Assembly (NCBI GenBank): GCA_965226475.1
Contig: CBDDDJ010000005.1
Span: 2,654,067-2,718,066 of the forward strand
Source: JASLMY01 sp965226475
GTDB taxonomy: Bacteria > Pseudomonadota > Alphaproteobacteria > GCA-2731375
DNA: 64,000 bases
Reading direction: 5' to 3'
Made by a program: the position numbers and the translations under genes. Position 1 is the first letter of the stretch. Every line of letters starts with the position of its first letter. The notes beneath the pieces are model-generated. The model saw nothing but the letters and a program-made list of their open reading frames with translations, did not search any database and was not told the origin of the DNA. Shown here piece after piece: positions 53,245-63,254 of this stretch.

Positions 53245-53583
53245 CAATATGTCTCGATCAAATATACCGAGCGCCTGGCGGAAGCGGGCATCGAACCCTC
53301 GGTGGGCAGCGTCGGCGACTCTTATGACAATGCTCTGGCCGAGACCATCAATGGTCTTTACAAAGCCGGGGTCATTCACCGGCGCGGGCCGTGGCGCTCG
53401 TTCGAGGCCGTCGAGCTCGCTACTCTGGAATGGGTCGATTGGTTCAACAACCGGCGGCTCCCGGAGCCCATCGGAAACATCCCGCCGGCCGAAGCCGAGG
53501 AACGCCACTACGCCATGCTGGAGCAGTCAGACATGGCGGCGTGACTCAAACAAAATGGCCTCCGCCAAACCCGGCGCGGTTCA

Positions 53584-53610
53584 CGTCTCCACTTTCGTCA
53601 GCAGGGTCCA
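53584..53610 (-). mobile_element. IS3-Z, left-end scrap (right arm)
   Basis: Mirror of 29332-29358, the 27-bp IS3-Z terminus next to IS3-Y. Confidence 0.7.
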
Positions 53611-53772
53611 CTCATCGCTGGATGACTTTCAGGGATAAGCAGGATCGGGGTTGGCCGGCCCACGCCCTGGGCGCGTCACTCGGATGCCGGCGGGGCGGGT
53701 GCGTGGTTGCCCGAGATCTCACCGAAGAAGCGGAATGGCGGGCACAAGTGGTTCCGCATCACGCCTTCGGCC

Positions 53773-54015
53773 TCAAGCCTCGTACTCCGGTACCCGACCG
53801 AGGCGCGCGTGAAACACCGGCTCGCCGTACTCCCCCGCATCGTGATCGCTCGTCACAGAGTAGGCATCCATCCCGGCGCAGTGGCCCGTCTCGAAGAACC
53901 TCAGCGCCCGTTCCTTCGCCACCGACGCGTTCCGCGTCGAAAGCGCCTCGACCGGAACGAGCCGACGCCTGACCGACCGGTACGGCTGCACGATGTGCCT
54001 GGTCTCAAGGGTCAT
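53773..54015 (-). CDS. Small conserved hypothetical protein (right arm)
   Basis: This 80-residue copy is identical in sequence to the protein at 28927-29169 (MTLETRHIVQPYRSVRRRLV...EYGEPVFHARLG). Function unknown. Confidence 0.5.
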   Translation of the reverse strand: MTLETRHIVQPYRSVRRRLVPVEALSTRNASVAKERALRFFETGHCAGMDAYSVTSDHDAGEYGEPVFHARLGRVPEYEA

Positions 54016-54141
54016 GCAAAACTACGCGCCATCCACTTCGCCTCGCCGTTGTCCCCGGCCCCTACGGGCCGGGAGGCCGGTCTCCCGAAGGTATGGCAAC
54101 TTGCAAACAGCCAGCCCGGTCGTCATTGCTCCCGACAGCCC

Positions 54142-54421
54142 GTTGTCGATACATCGGGCGGCACCGCGCTGCCGTACCCGGCTCGCAGCGGACCGCGACG
54201 TGCTCTTCCAGATACCGTGCCGCCGGCTCGGCCACCGGCGGCCCCCGCGGCAGCTCCGACCCCATGGGTGCGGGGATTGGGTTCTCGCCCGCCTCGACGC
54301 GGGTGGCGATGGTCGCAGCGCGCTGCCGTGCCTGCTCGACACGAGCGCCCGCGCCCTCCACCGCCGGCCCGACGACCCTTGCGCCGAACGTAGCACTCGC
54401 TCTCCTCTCCGGCGAATACAT
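54142..54421 (-). pseudogene. Tyrosine integrase remnant (right arm)
   Basis: Mirror of 28521-28800, with EQARQRAATIATRVEAGENP and ARYLEEHVAVRCEPG; the catalytic domain is absent. Confidence 0.5.
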
Positions 54422-54712
54422 GCAGCGCGCCTGTCAAGGCCGCTACGACGCCAAGGCCCGCAACCTGCGCCGCTCGCTCCGCGCCGCCGCCGCGTTTGCC
54501 GACGCGGTAGAGTGGCGGAACCCTCAGGCACGGCACGCCCTCATCGAGGTATGCCCTCCTCCGCGCTCCTGCACGACATCGGGGTGTGCCATTCCGCCGG
54601 GAGCGGATCGCTGCCTGTCGGACGGAAAGGGCGGCGGCCCGGTTGCGGCATCGCGATGTTCATATTATGTTCGCCCTGACGATTGACGTGGATTGATGCC
54701 GAGCGGCCCGTC

Positions 54713-55596
54713 ATGACCGACCAGATCGTCATCACCGAGAAGTCCAGCCAGGCGAAGGACGTCCGCGCCGCCGTCGGGTCCCGCTACGGCGCCGTCCTCC
54801 CCGCGGAAGGCCATCTGCTCGACCTGTGCGAGCCGGAGGACGCGAACCCGGCCTGGAAGCGCTGGTCGACGGAGCTGCTGAAGCCCGAGGGCCTTTACGG
54901 CACCAAGCCGGCCACGGGCGGCAACAAGGCCGCGAAGCTGAAGGCGATCCGGGCCGCTCTGCGCACCGCGAAACGCGTGTGGCTCGCCACCGACTGCGAC
55001 CGCGAGGGACAGCTCATCGGGCAGGAGATCCTGGAGCATTGCGGCTACCACGGCGAGGTGATGCGGGTGATGTTCACCGCGCAGGACCCGAAGACCATTC
55101 GCGAGGCCTTCGACCGCGCCCGGCCCAACGCCGAGCATGCCCGTCTCTACGCCGCCGCCGTCGCGCGCCGTCAGGCCGACCAGATCTACAACCTGTCGCT
55201 GACCCGCACCGCGACGGTCACGCTCGGCCGTGGCGCGCAGGGCGTGATCGGGGTGGGGCGGGTGAAGACGCCGACGCTTGCGATCGCGTGCAAGCGCGAG
55301 CTGGAGATCCGCGACTTCGTTCCGGTCCCCTACTTCGAGGTCGCGGCCGCCGCCCATGCCGGGAGCGGCGCATTCCGGATGCGGCATGCGCCGAAGGACC
55401 GCATCCTGAAGCGCGAAGATGCCGAGGCGGTTGTGAAGGCGGCGCGGGACTTCGCGGGTCCGCTCGGCGTGCGGGTGGAGGACAAGCGCCAGCGCCCGCC
55501 GAGGCTTCACGACCTGCCCTCGCTGCAGAAGCTGTGCAGTGCCCGCTTCGGCTGGTCCGCTTCCAGGACCCTGGAGGTGGCGCAGGAGCTCTATGA
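54713..55596 (+). pseudogene. Type IA DNA topoisomerase, truncated before the catalytic tyrosine (right arm)
   Basis: Mirror of the gene at 27346-28229: Toprim motif WLATDCDREGQLIGQ, then VGRVKTPTLAIACKRELEIR, cut after VAQELYD by the IS21-alpha end. One residue differs (AHAGSGAF versus AHAGGGAF). Confidence 0.85.
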
Positions 55597-55616
55597 TGTC
55601 AAACGGCTTTCAATAT

Positions 55617-56641
55617 GGCTCAATTCGTGAAACGTATGCATTTGTGATAGAATGCTCGGAACGTCAGGAGGTTGGGTCATGGACGGCAAGGGTTTCCAGG
55701 TGTGGCTTTCGGCGGCGCGCGGGCTGACGCGCGTGCAGCGGCACGAGGCGCTCGCGGTGCTGTCGGGCCGGAGCGAAGGCGAGGCATCGAAGGCCGCGAT
55801 CGAGCTTGGTGTGGACGAGGCCCGGCGCTGTCCGCACTGCGCGAGCGAAGGGGCGGTTTCGCGCGGTATGGCGCGGGGTCTGCGGCGCTACCAGTGCAAG
55901 GGCTGCGGCAGGACCTTCAACGCGCTGACCGGTACGCCGCTGTCGGGCCTGCACCACAAGGAACGCTGGCTGTCGTTCGGGGCGTCGCTGGCGGAGGGGG
56001 AGACGGTGAAGGCCTCGGCGGCGCGCTGCGACGTGGCGGTGAGCACGGCGTTCCGCTGGCGTCACCGGTTTCTGGCGGCGGCGCGGAGCGATTCGGAGGT
56101 GCTCAAGGGGATCGTGGAAGCGGACGAGACCTACGTCCTGGAGAGCCGGAAGGGCGCGCGCGGGCTGGGACGCAAGGCACGGCGGCGGGGCGGCAAGGCG
56201 AAGAAGTGCGGCCTCTCGCGCGAGCAGGTGCCGGTTCTCATGGCGGCGGGGCGGAGCGGGACGACGGTGAGCGCGGTGCTGCCCAGGGTCGACGCGGCGG
56301 CGCTCACGGCTGCTCTCGACCCGGTGGTCGCGAAGGACGCCCTGCTGGTCTCCGACGGTGGCGCGAGCTATCCACCTTGCGCCGCCGCGCTCGGGGTGAG
56401 CCACGAAGCACTCAACCGCTCGATGGGGGAACGGGTTCGGGGCGATCTGCATGTGCAGACGGTGAACAGCCGCCACAGCCGGTTGAAGGACTTCCTGCGT
56501 CCCCGCCGCGGCATCGCCACCCGCTATCTGGACAACTACCTGAGCTGGTTCCACCTCGTCGGCCTCGCCCCCGGCGCCAATGACCGAGCCTGCCTCGCCG
56601 CCGCCGTAACAAGGTGACGCATACAATTCACGAATTGAGCC
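55617..56641 (+). mobile_element. IS1595-family element, second type (right arm)
   Basis: Mirror of 26301-27325, with an intact transposase and the 8-bp duplication (ttcaatat on this strand) preserved at both ends. Confidence 0.9.
55679..56617 (+). CDS. IS1595-family transposase, second type (right arm)
   Basis: The 312-residue protein has the same zinc ribbon and DDE motifs as the left copy. Residue differences are LAEGETV, KKCGLSR and MAAGRSG; none hits a catalytic residue. Start ATG 55679. Confidence 0.92.
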   Translation: MDGKGFQVWLSAARGLTRVQRHEALAVLSGRSEGEASKAAIELGVDEARRCPHCASEGAVSRGMARGLRRYQCKGCGRTFNALTGTPLSGLHHKERWLSFGASLAEGETVKASAARCDVAVSTAFRWRHRFLAAARSDSEVLKGIVEADETYVLESRKGARGLGRKARRRGGKAKKCGLSREQVPVLMAAGRSGTTVSAVLPRVDAAALTAALDPVVAKDALLVSDGGASYPPCAAALGVSHEALNRSMGERVRGDLHVQTVNSRHSRLKDFLRPRRGIATRYLDNYLSWFHLVGLAPGANDRACLAAAVTR

Positions 56642-56835
56642 TTCAATATTGACCCCCGATCGGCGTGCAAAATTGACCCCCCTGAGCGGCACGGCGGAGG
56701 TTGTCCCGGTAGTCAATAGGGGGGACCCGCGCGGCTTCGTGTAGCGCCCTGCGCTACGCGGAGCGAAGCCGCGCGGGGGGTACCTGTTGACCCACCGGGG
56801 CAACCGGGCCGCAGGCACGGCCGGCGGCGGCTCAG

Positions 56836-57107
56836 GAGCGGTTCTTGAAGCGCCAGCTCTCGTTGCCGGTCTCGATGATCTCGCAATGATGGGTGAGACG
56901 GCCCGTTCGTGCGCCTCGAACACCATCTCCTGGCTCTCGCGCGGGAAGATCTGAACCAGCTGCATGCGGCTATAGCAGAGCCGCATGTGCGCCGCCTTCA
57001 CCTTGGTCGTCACACCCGACAGGCGCGCGTACTCGTGGCTCCAGTCGAACTGGTAGGCCTCGCCGGGATCGAAGCTCAGCGGCACAAAACCCTGCGACGG
57101 CGACAAC
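56836..57107 (-). pseudogene. Joined remnants of istA (middle) and istB (end) (right arm)
   Basis: Mirror of 25835-26110 with the same junction between HERA of istA and the istB tail. Confidence 0.75.
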
Positions 57108-57952
57108 AACCGCCTTCTGGACGACCTTGTCCTCCAGCGCCGCGATCCCGAGCGGTCGTGTCCCCCCGTCCGGCTTGGGTATCTCTACCCGCCGAACCGG
57201 CGGCGCCCGGTACGCTCCCCCTCTGTGCAGGCGCCGGTGCAGGTCGAGCAGGCGCTCATCCAGACCCTCGCCGTACATGTCCCACGTAACGCCGTCGACA
57301 CCGGCTGCTGCGTCCTTCTTCAATGCGAAGTAGGCCGCACCGAGCGCGTCCGGCGTAATGTGGTGGAAGAGCGCAGTGAGACGTTCCTTCGGGTTTCTCT
57401 CTGCAGCTTTCCGTATCCGGGCCGCCGCCTGTGGCACGCTTACCCGACACTGTGTTCGGCGCGTGCTTTGGCAATCCGGATTCCCCTTGGTTGAGGCCCT
57501 TTCCTCCGGCGACTCCGCAGAAGCTCGCGCTCCCTTGTTCGCCGCCCTCACAGGTCGTACGGCCTCATCCGACTTCTTCAAACCGTTCATCATAGGCTTC
57601 GGTTTTCTCCATTCCCTAGGCGGCCCCTTTACGACAACCGGGGCAGTTTGAAGACCTCCCAGGGTCCCAACAGAAGGCGTGCGAACGTGCATGGGTTCTC
57701 TGACACCGCGGGGCTCGCCGACATCTCACCAAAACGACGCCTGCGATATTGCCTTCGACCGATCTGAAAGCCTCGGCACCCCGGACCATCGCTTTTACGG
57801 TGCTCAATAGCCCTGCCCATCCATGCCGCTACCCACGCTTCGCCTGCCCCCTCACGGGAGCCAACGCACGGCTCGCGGAGAAACGTGGTTCGGTTACTCC
57901 TTCGTTCCGGGGGACTTGCACCCCCTACCTTCTGCCAGTTCGCCTGGCGCAC
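57108..57952 (-). mobile_element. Group II intron 5' fragment with truncated reverse transcriptase (right arm)
   Basis: It begins GTGCGCCAGGCGAACTGGC at 57952 and keeps the intact GGGGGTGCAAGTCCCCC hairpin. The RT frame is lost after EDKVVQKAVV. One residue differs from the left arm before the RT start (PPREW versus PRREW). Confidence 0.8.
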
Positions 57953-58255
57953 CAGATCCGTGCGATCGTTTCCACTACCAGCATCTCCCCCACCTCGTCT
58001 GTCCAAACAACGAGGTGTGTTAAAAATCACAAAACCAGGGGGGTCAATTTTGGACGCCGATTACCCCACCAAGGGGGTCAATATTCCACGCCGATCAACA
58101 GTGTGACGAAGGCATGGCAATGTCCTTCCTATGGCAGGTAGTGCAATTGGCGGCAGTGGGCGGCGCAAAGGCGCAAATCCCCGGAAGCTCGCGTAGCGGG
58201 CGGAGCCAAGGGCTCGCATGCCCCCGCGCCGGATACCCGGCGGGAGAGTGCGGGT

Positions 58256-61198
58256 TTACACCGGGTTCGCAGCCGCGAGCGGCCAGCGTTCGAGGATGCG
58301 GCCGAGGTCGATGTATTCGGGCACGAACACCCGGGTCCGCCACGAGACGATCTCGGTGGCGCACCCCATGCGCTTGAGCGCCGCGAGGTCACCGTCGGCC
58401 GGCCCCTCGATTTCGACGCGCACGGCGCCCATCAGGCGCCGCCTTGCGAGGCGCCAGCCGTTGGCGAGATCGAAGGACGCGCCGCGGGTCAGGATCGCCT
58501 CGTGCATCTCGGCGGGGCTCATGACCGGTCCGCCGGCCAGTCCGAAGGCGTCGTGGAAGGCGTACGCCTGCTCGGGCGTTAGAACCCGGCCGAGCAGGCT
58601 TTCCCCGGCATCGGTCGCGAGCCGGCGCACCCGCATGTTCTCGCCCGGCAGGCGATCCCAGATGGGGAGCAGCAGGCCGGTGACCAGCCACAGGCGGGAT
58701 TCGGTGTGGCTGGGCAGCCCTTCGATCTCCGCATCCCACAACGCGCGCCAGCTATCCCCGTGCGCATCCTCCCAGTTCGAGGCGGCAAGCTCCTCCGCGG
58801 CCATGGGCTCGCGGGCGGCGGGACGAACCAGGCGGACCCGGGCCTCGACCCCGCCGTCCTCGAACATCCGCGACGGCGCTGGCAGGACCACGGCGGCGCG
58901 CTTCGAGCGGGTGTTGATGACGGGCCGCCCGTCGCGCAAGGCGAGCGCATCGTCGGTCTGGAGCGGCACGAGCCGGTCGCGGCGGACGATCTCGACAAGC
59001 TCGGTGGCGGCGCCCGAGGCTTCATGAACGTGAACCGTCTCGCGCGAGGCCACGGTGAGGGAGTCGGCCCGGATGGTCTCGACGCCCTGCTCGTGGGTCC
59101 CGGCCTCGATGGCCTGCTCGATGTTGGCCTCGATGCGGGCCTCCAGCTCGGCGAACAGTTCGTTCTGTTCGGCGATGGGCAGGGCCAACAGGCGGTTGAG
59201 GAACCGGGGCATCGGCGGCAGGTCTTCCTTGAGCGAGCCCTCCCAGATCAGCTTCAGCCCGGTGGCGTCCTCGAAGCGGTCAATGGACCAGCCCGCAATG
59301 TTGCCGCGCCACAGCGCGATGTAGAACTGGCGCAGCGCCACCTTGGCGTAGGGGCTTTCCAGATTGTCGCTGGCCCGGAACAGGGTGGCGTCGCCGCCGC
59401 CCATGGCGGTCTGCGAATCGCGCTGTCCCCGGGTGATGGCGCCGAGGCTGTCGAGACGCCGGGCGATGGTGGCGATGAACCGCCGCTCCCCCTTCACATC
59501 CGTGGTGACCGGGCGGAACAAGGGGGCCGAGGCCTGGTGCGTTCGATGGGTGCGGCCCAGGCCCTGGATCGCCTGGTCGGCCCGCCAGCCCGGCTCCAGC
59601 AGATAGTGGATACGCCGCCGTGTATTGCCGCAACCGAGATCGGCGTGATAGCTGCGCCCGGTGCCGCCGGCCATGGAGAAGACGAGGATGCGTTTGTCGC
59701 CCGCCATGAAGGCGGCGGTCTCGGCGAGATTGGCCGAGGCTGGGCGGTTGCGCAGCGCCAGACGCTCGCCGGACGAATCGGCGATGCGCAAGACCCGGCG
59801 CGAGCGGCCGGTGACCTCGGCGACGGCCTCGCCGCCGAAGCGGTGCAGGATCTGGTCGAGCGCCGCCTGTACCGGCGGCAACGCCGCGAGCTTCTCGATC
59901 AGCGCATCGCGGGCAGCGACTGCTTCCTGGCACAGGACCGGGGTGCCCTCGGCGTCGGTCACGGGCCGGCGACATCAGGTTGCCCTCGTCGTCGGTGAAT
60001 GGTTCCTGCAATTGCACCGGGAAGGCGTGGGCCAGATATTCCAGGCACGCCTCCCTCGGCGTCAGGTCGACGGAGATGTCGTCCCATTCCGAGACGGGGA
60101 TCTCGGCGATGCGCCGGTCCAGCAAAGCCTCGCCGGTGGAGACCAGCTGGATGACGCAGGCATGGCCGGCCTCGAGATCGGCCTCGATCGCCCGGATCAG
60201 CGAGGGGCATTTCATGGCGGTCAGGAGATGGCCGAAGAAGCGCTGCTTCGCGCCCTCGAAAGCCGACAGCGCGGCGGATTTGGCGTTCTTGTTGAGAGTA
60301 GCATCGCCCTCCATGATGCCGGTGGCTTTGAGCGCGTCTTCCATATTGCGGTGGATCACCTTGAAGGCCCCGGCATAAGCGTCGTAGATGCGCCGCTGTT
60401 CGGGCGTGAGCGGATGTTCGAGCGGCTCGACCTCGACCCCGTCATAGCTGAGCGCACGGGCTTGGTAGAGCCCGAGGGCTTTCAGATCGCGGGCCACCAC
60501 CTCCATCGCCGCGACCCCGCCGGCCTCCATGGCGGTGACGAAATCGGTACGCTGTTCGAAGGGCGTCTCGCCGCCCGTATCCGCGCCGCCCCACAGGCCG
60601 AGGCGGCGCGCATAGGCCAAGCCAGGCACCGTGGTGGCCCCGGTGGCGGAGACATAGAGGATACGGGCATCGGGCAAGGCGTTCTGCAGACGCAATCCGG
60701 CGCGGCCTTGCTGCGAGGGCGCCGTGTCGCCGCGCGATCCCTTGGACCCGGCGGCATTGGCCATGGCGTGGGCCTCGTCGAACACGATGACGCCGCCAAA
60801 GGCATGGCGGGAGTCTTCATCCATCCCGTCCGCGAGCCAGTCCGACGATCTGTTCGAGGCGCGAGCGCTTTCCCTGGCGGGCGGGCGAGCGCAAGGTTGC
60901 ATAGGTGGCGAACAGGATCCCGGCCTCTTGAGGAATTTCGGCCCCCTGGCGGAACTTGCCCAATGGGATGAGGTCGGCTTCGCTCCCGCCGATCGCGGCC
61001 CAGTCGCGGCGCGCGTCCTCGAGCAGCTTGTCGGAGGCGGAGAGCCACAGCGCCCGGCGGCGGCCGCGCAGCCAGTGGTCGAGGATGATGGCGGCGACCT
61101 GGCGGCCCTTGCCGCAGCCGGTGCCATCGCCCAGCATCCAGCCGCGCCGGAAACGCACCGGCGCGGACAGGGCTTCGCCGTCGCCGGTGGCATCGGTA
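58256..61198 (-). pseudogene. Strawberry-notch-like helicase, truncated and twice frameshifted (right arm)
   Basis: It has the same domain content as the left copy, but one-base insertions at about 60843 (CAGATCGTCGGACTGG) and about 59971 (CTGATGTCGCCGGCC) break the frame. It also differs at many residues, for example IADSSGERLALRNRP versus IADASGERLALRSRP, LVPLQTDDALAL versus LVPLTAGDALAL and EDAHGDSWRALWDAEIEGLP versus EDAGGDRWRASWDAEIEALP. No other shared region shows so many changes. Confidence 0.8.
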
Positions 61199-61517
61199 AC
61201 CGGCCGCGTTCCTCGATGCGATCGAGTAGCGCCTTGCCGGACGTAACGGGTGCAAGGATCAGCGGCACGCCTTCGGTAATTGTCGCCTCGATATGGGCCA
61301 TCGTCCCCGGCCATTCGACCTCGCCGAGCGGCGCGTGAACGACGATCGTCTGTTCGCGGGGAACGATCCGCGAAAGGAGAATCGTCATTGCCTGCGAATC
61401 CTTGCCACCTGAGTGATTGACGGCCACGAGCGCGCGGCGGCGGATCATTTCGCGGCATTCGGGCGGTACGGGGATTTCGGCGTTCCGCCGGAGGCGTTGC
61501 AGCTGGCGTCCGCTCAT
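61198..61517 (-). pseudogene. PAPS reductase-like N-terminal fragment (right arm)
   Basis: Mirror of 21371-21690, with the same VNHSGGKDSQAMTILLSRIV motif and the same fusion junction after EERGR. Confidence 0.65.
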
Positions 61518-61759
61518 GCTTCCCGCCCGTCGTGGTCGAGGAGCGTGATCCCAGGGCCCACCGACACGAACAGCGGGGCAATCAGGTATTCGGCCTCGCC
61601 GGTTCCGTCGTCAGTCGGCTGGACCGTGACAGCGGCGATGGCAGCGGCAGGATGGTCATTCGCGGTGCACGAAAACAGGCAGAAATTTTCCAACTTTCCG
61701 CTGGTCAGCGCCTCGAATGCGCGGCGGTGTTCTTCGGTGATGTTGGTGGTCTCGGGCAT
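61514..61759 (-). CDS. Small conserved plasmid-type protein of unknown function (right arm)
   Basis: This 81-residue copy is identical in sequence to 21129-21374 (TEEHRRAFEALTSGKLENFC...LLDHDGREA) and is again coupled by ATGA to the PAPS reductase-like fragment. Confidence 0.65.
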   Translation of the reverse strand: MPETTNITEEHRRAFEALTSGKLENFCLFSCTANDHPAAAIAAVTVQPTDDGTGEAEYLIAPLFVSVGPGITLLDHDGREA

Positions 61760-62058
61760 GGCTTCGATCTCCGCGACGGTGGCGCAGGGGGAGCCTTCTC
61801 CGGCCCCCGGGTCTCGACCGCCCGCCGCCGGCCACGGCCTCCTGCCGGCCGGATGCACCGCTGCGGCGTGTGCAGCGCGGACGGCGGCGATACGGCGGTC
61901 GCGGGGAAAATCGAGTGCCGGACCCTCGCGGGATGGGAATCGGGGCTGTTACGCGATAGGTGTCGGTCCTGTGCAGGGTTTGCCGTAGAGCGTCGGGTTC
62001 GCGGGCGGTCGGGGGATTTGGCACGCGCCGCAGCTGCCGGAGTTGCAGGGAGCGAGGG

Positions 62059-63254
62059 ATGAACAAGGCAGACATCAGTGGCCGGGTGGCGGCCAGGCTG
62101 CGGCTGGACACGGCCGAGGCGGAAGTGGCGGTTGACACCGTGTTCGAGGCGATCGGCGAATCCCTGGCCAGGGAAGAGGCCGTGCGGATCGCCGGGTTCG
62201 GCACCTTCGCGACGCGGAGCCGGGAGGCCCGTATGGGCCGGAATCCGGGGACCGGCGAGAGTGTGGCAATTCCGGCCTCGAAAGCGCCGGCGTTCAAGGC
62301 GGCCAGGGCGCTCCGGGAGGTCGTGAACCGGGATCTGAAACCGGAAGCCGGGGAGCAGCCGGATGACGGGAACCGGAGGCGGTGGGGTCGTCCTCAGGCC
62401 GGGCGGGGGCTGGAGGTGTCGGCCTGGCCGGGCGGCATCGAGCCGGTCCGGTCCATGCTCGATGCAGAGAGCGTTCGGGGGCTCGGCGCCGCGCCGGCGG
62501 CGGTCAACCGCGCGCTGGTCCTGGCGAACGATCTTTCCGAGGAGGAACTGAGGGAGTCGGCGATCGTGCGGAATGCCCTGATCCTGCTCGATGCGGTGGC
62601 GGGCTCGGCCTTTGTGTGGCTCACGGACAAGGGCAATCTCCGCCGGGAGACGGTGGCGGCGATGCGGTCTGCCATGTCGTGGCCGGGGATGGAGTCGATC
62701 GAGCATTTCCGGAAGGGCAAGGCGCTGCGCGAGGAGGATGTGGCGAACTCCATCTCCTGCACCGGCTCCTGCACAAGGCGGTGCTGGTGGAGGGCGACAT
62801 TGGCCTGCTCCGGTTGATGCCCCTCGGCAGCAAGATGCTGGAGCCGGACAACAGGGGCATGCTGCAGGCGCTGCTGTTCCGTCACGCCTTCTGGGAGATG
62901 GACCTTTCCCGATACGTGAGCGAGCTTCCCAGGGGCTTGCCGGGGTGGTGGCCGCAGGCCGATATCGGCGCGGTCCTCTGGTCGCTCTCGGCCGTCACGA
63001 AGGACTGGCAGAGCGCCGACGCACTAACGGCACTCTGCGCCCTTCAGGACGATGCTCTGCCGGCGGCGCGCTGGAATGCGGCGGCGTCGATGTTCGCAAC
63101 ACGGATCCTCGGGCCGCTCCGCTGGTTCGGGCTGATGGAGTGGCGGGAACCGCAGGAGATGTTCGAGGTCGGGTGCTGGCGAAAGACCGCCCTCTTCGAC
63201 CGCTTCCTGTCGTTCGACGTTCGGGTCGCGGACGGCCGCACGAACGGGCACTAG
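62059..63254 (+). pseudogene. HU-domain fusion protein, frameshifted (right arm)
   Basis: Mirror of 19634-20829, with the same HU domain, the same one-base loss after EEDVA (about 62741) and the same C-terminal domain. A shared frameshift means that it predates the duplication or was spread by gene conversion. Confidence 0.75.

Larger units (their letters stand above)
51164..53544 (+). pseudogene. IS3-Y orfB, split by IS30 (right arm)
   Basis: The first part (51164-51772) reads MIAFIDDHREAHGVEPICKV to IHHSDRGSQ with two catalytic Asp; the second (53245-53544) reads YVSIKYTERLAEAGIEPSVG, NALAETINGLYKAG and ends QSDMAA. Each half is undamaged, so excision of the IS30 would restore it. Confidence 0.88.
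50788..53583 (+). mobile_element. IS3-Y interrupted by an IS30 element (right arm)
   Basis: The 26-bp inverted repeats beginning TGAACCGCGCCGGG lie at both ends. Removing the IS30 element and one CAA rejoins the transposase as HHSDRGSQ-YVSIKYTERL. Confidence 0.9.
55597..58100 (-). mobile_element. IS21-alpha (right arm)
   Basis: Mirror of 24786-27345, with the same internal deletions, intron fragment and IS1595-type insertion. It lacks the 56-bp insertion found in the left-arm intron fragment, so it is shorter. Confidence 0.8.

Noticed and set aside
19634..63254. The inverted repeat as a pure assembly duplication.
   Set aside because: The arms differ by a 56-bp insertion, a 66-bp duplication, homopolymer length and many helicase substitutions, so they are not copies of one read set. 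Long reads are still needed to exclude a chimera of two related replicons.
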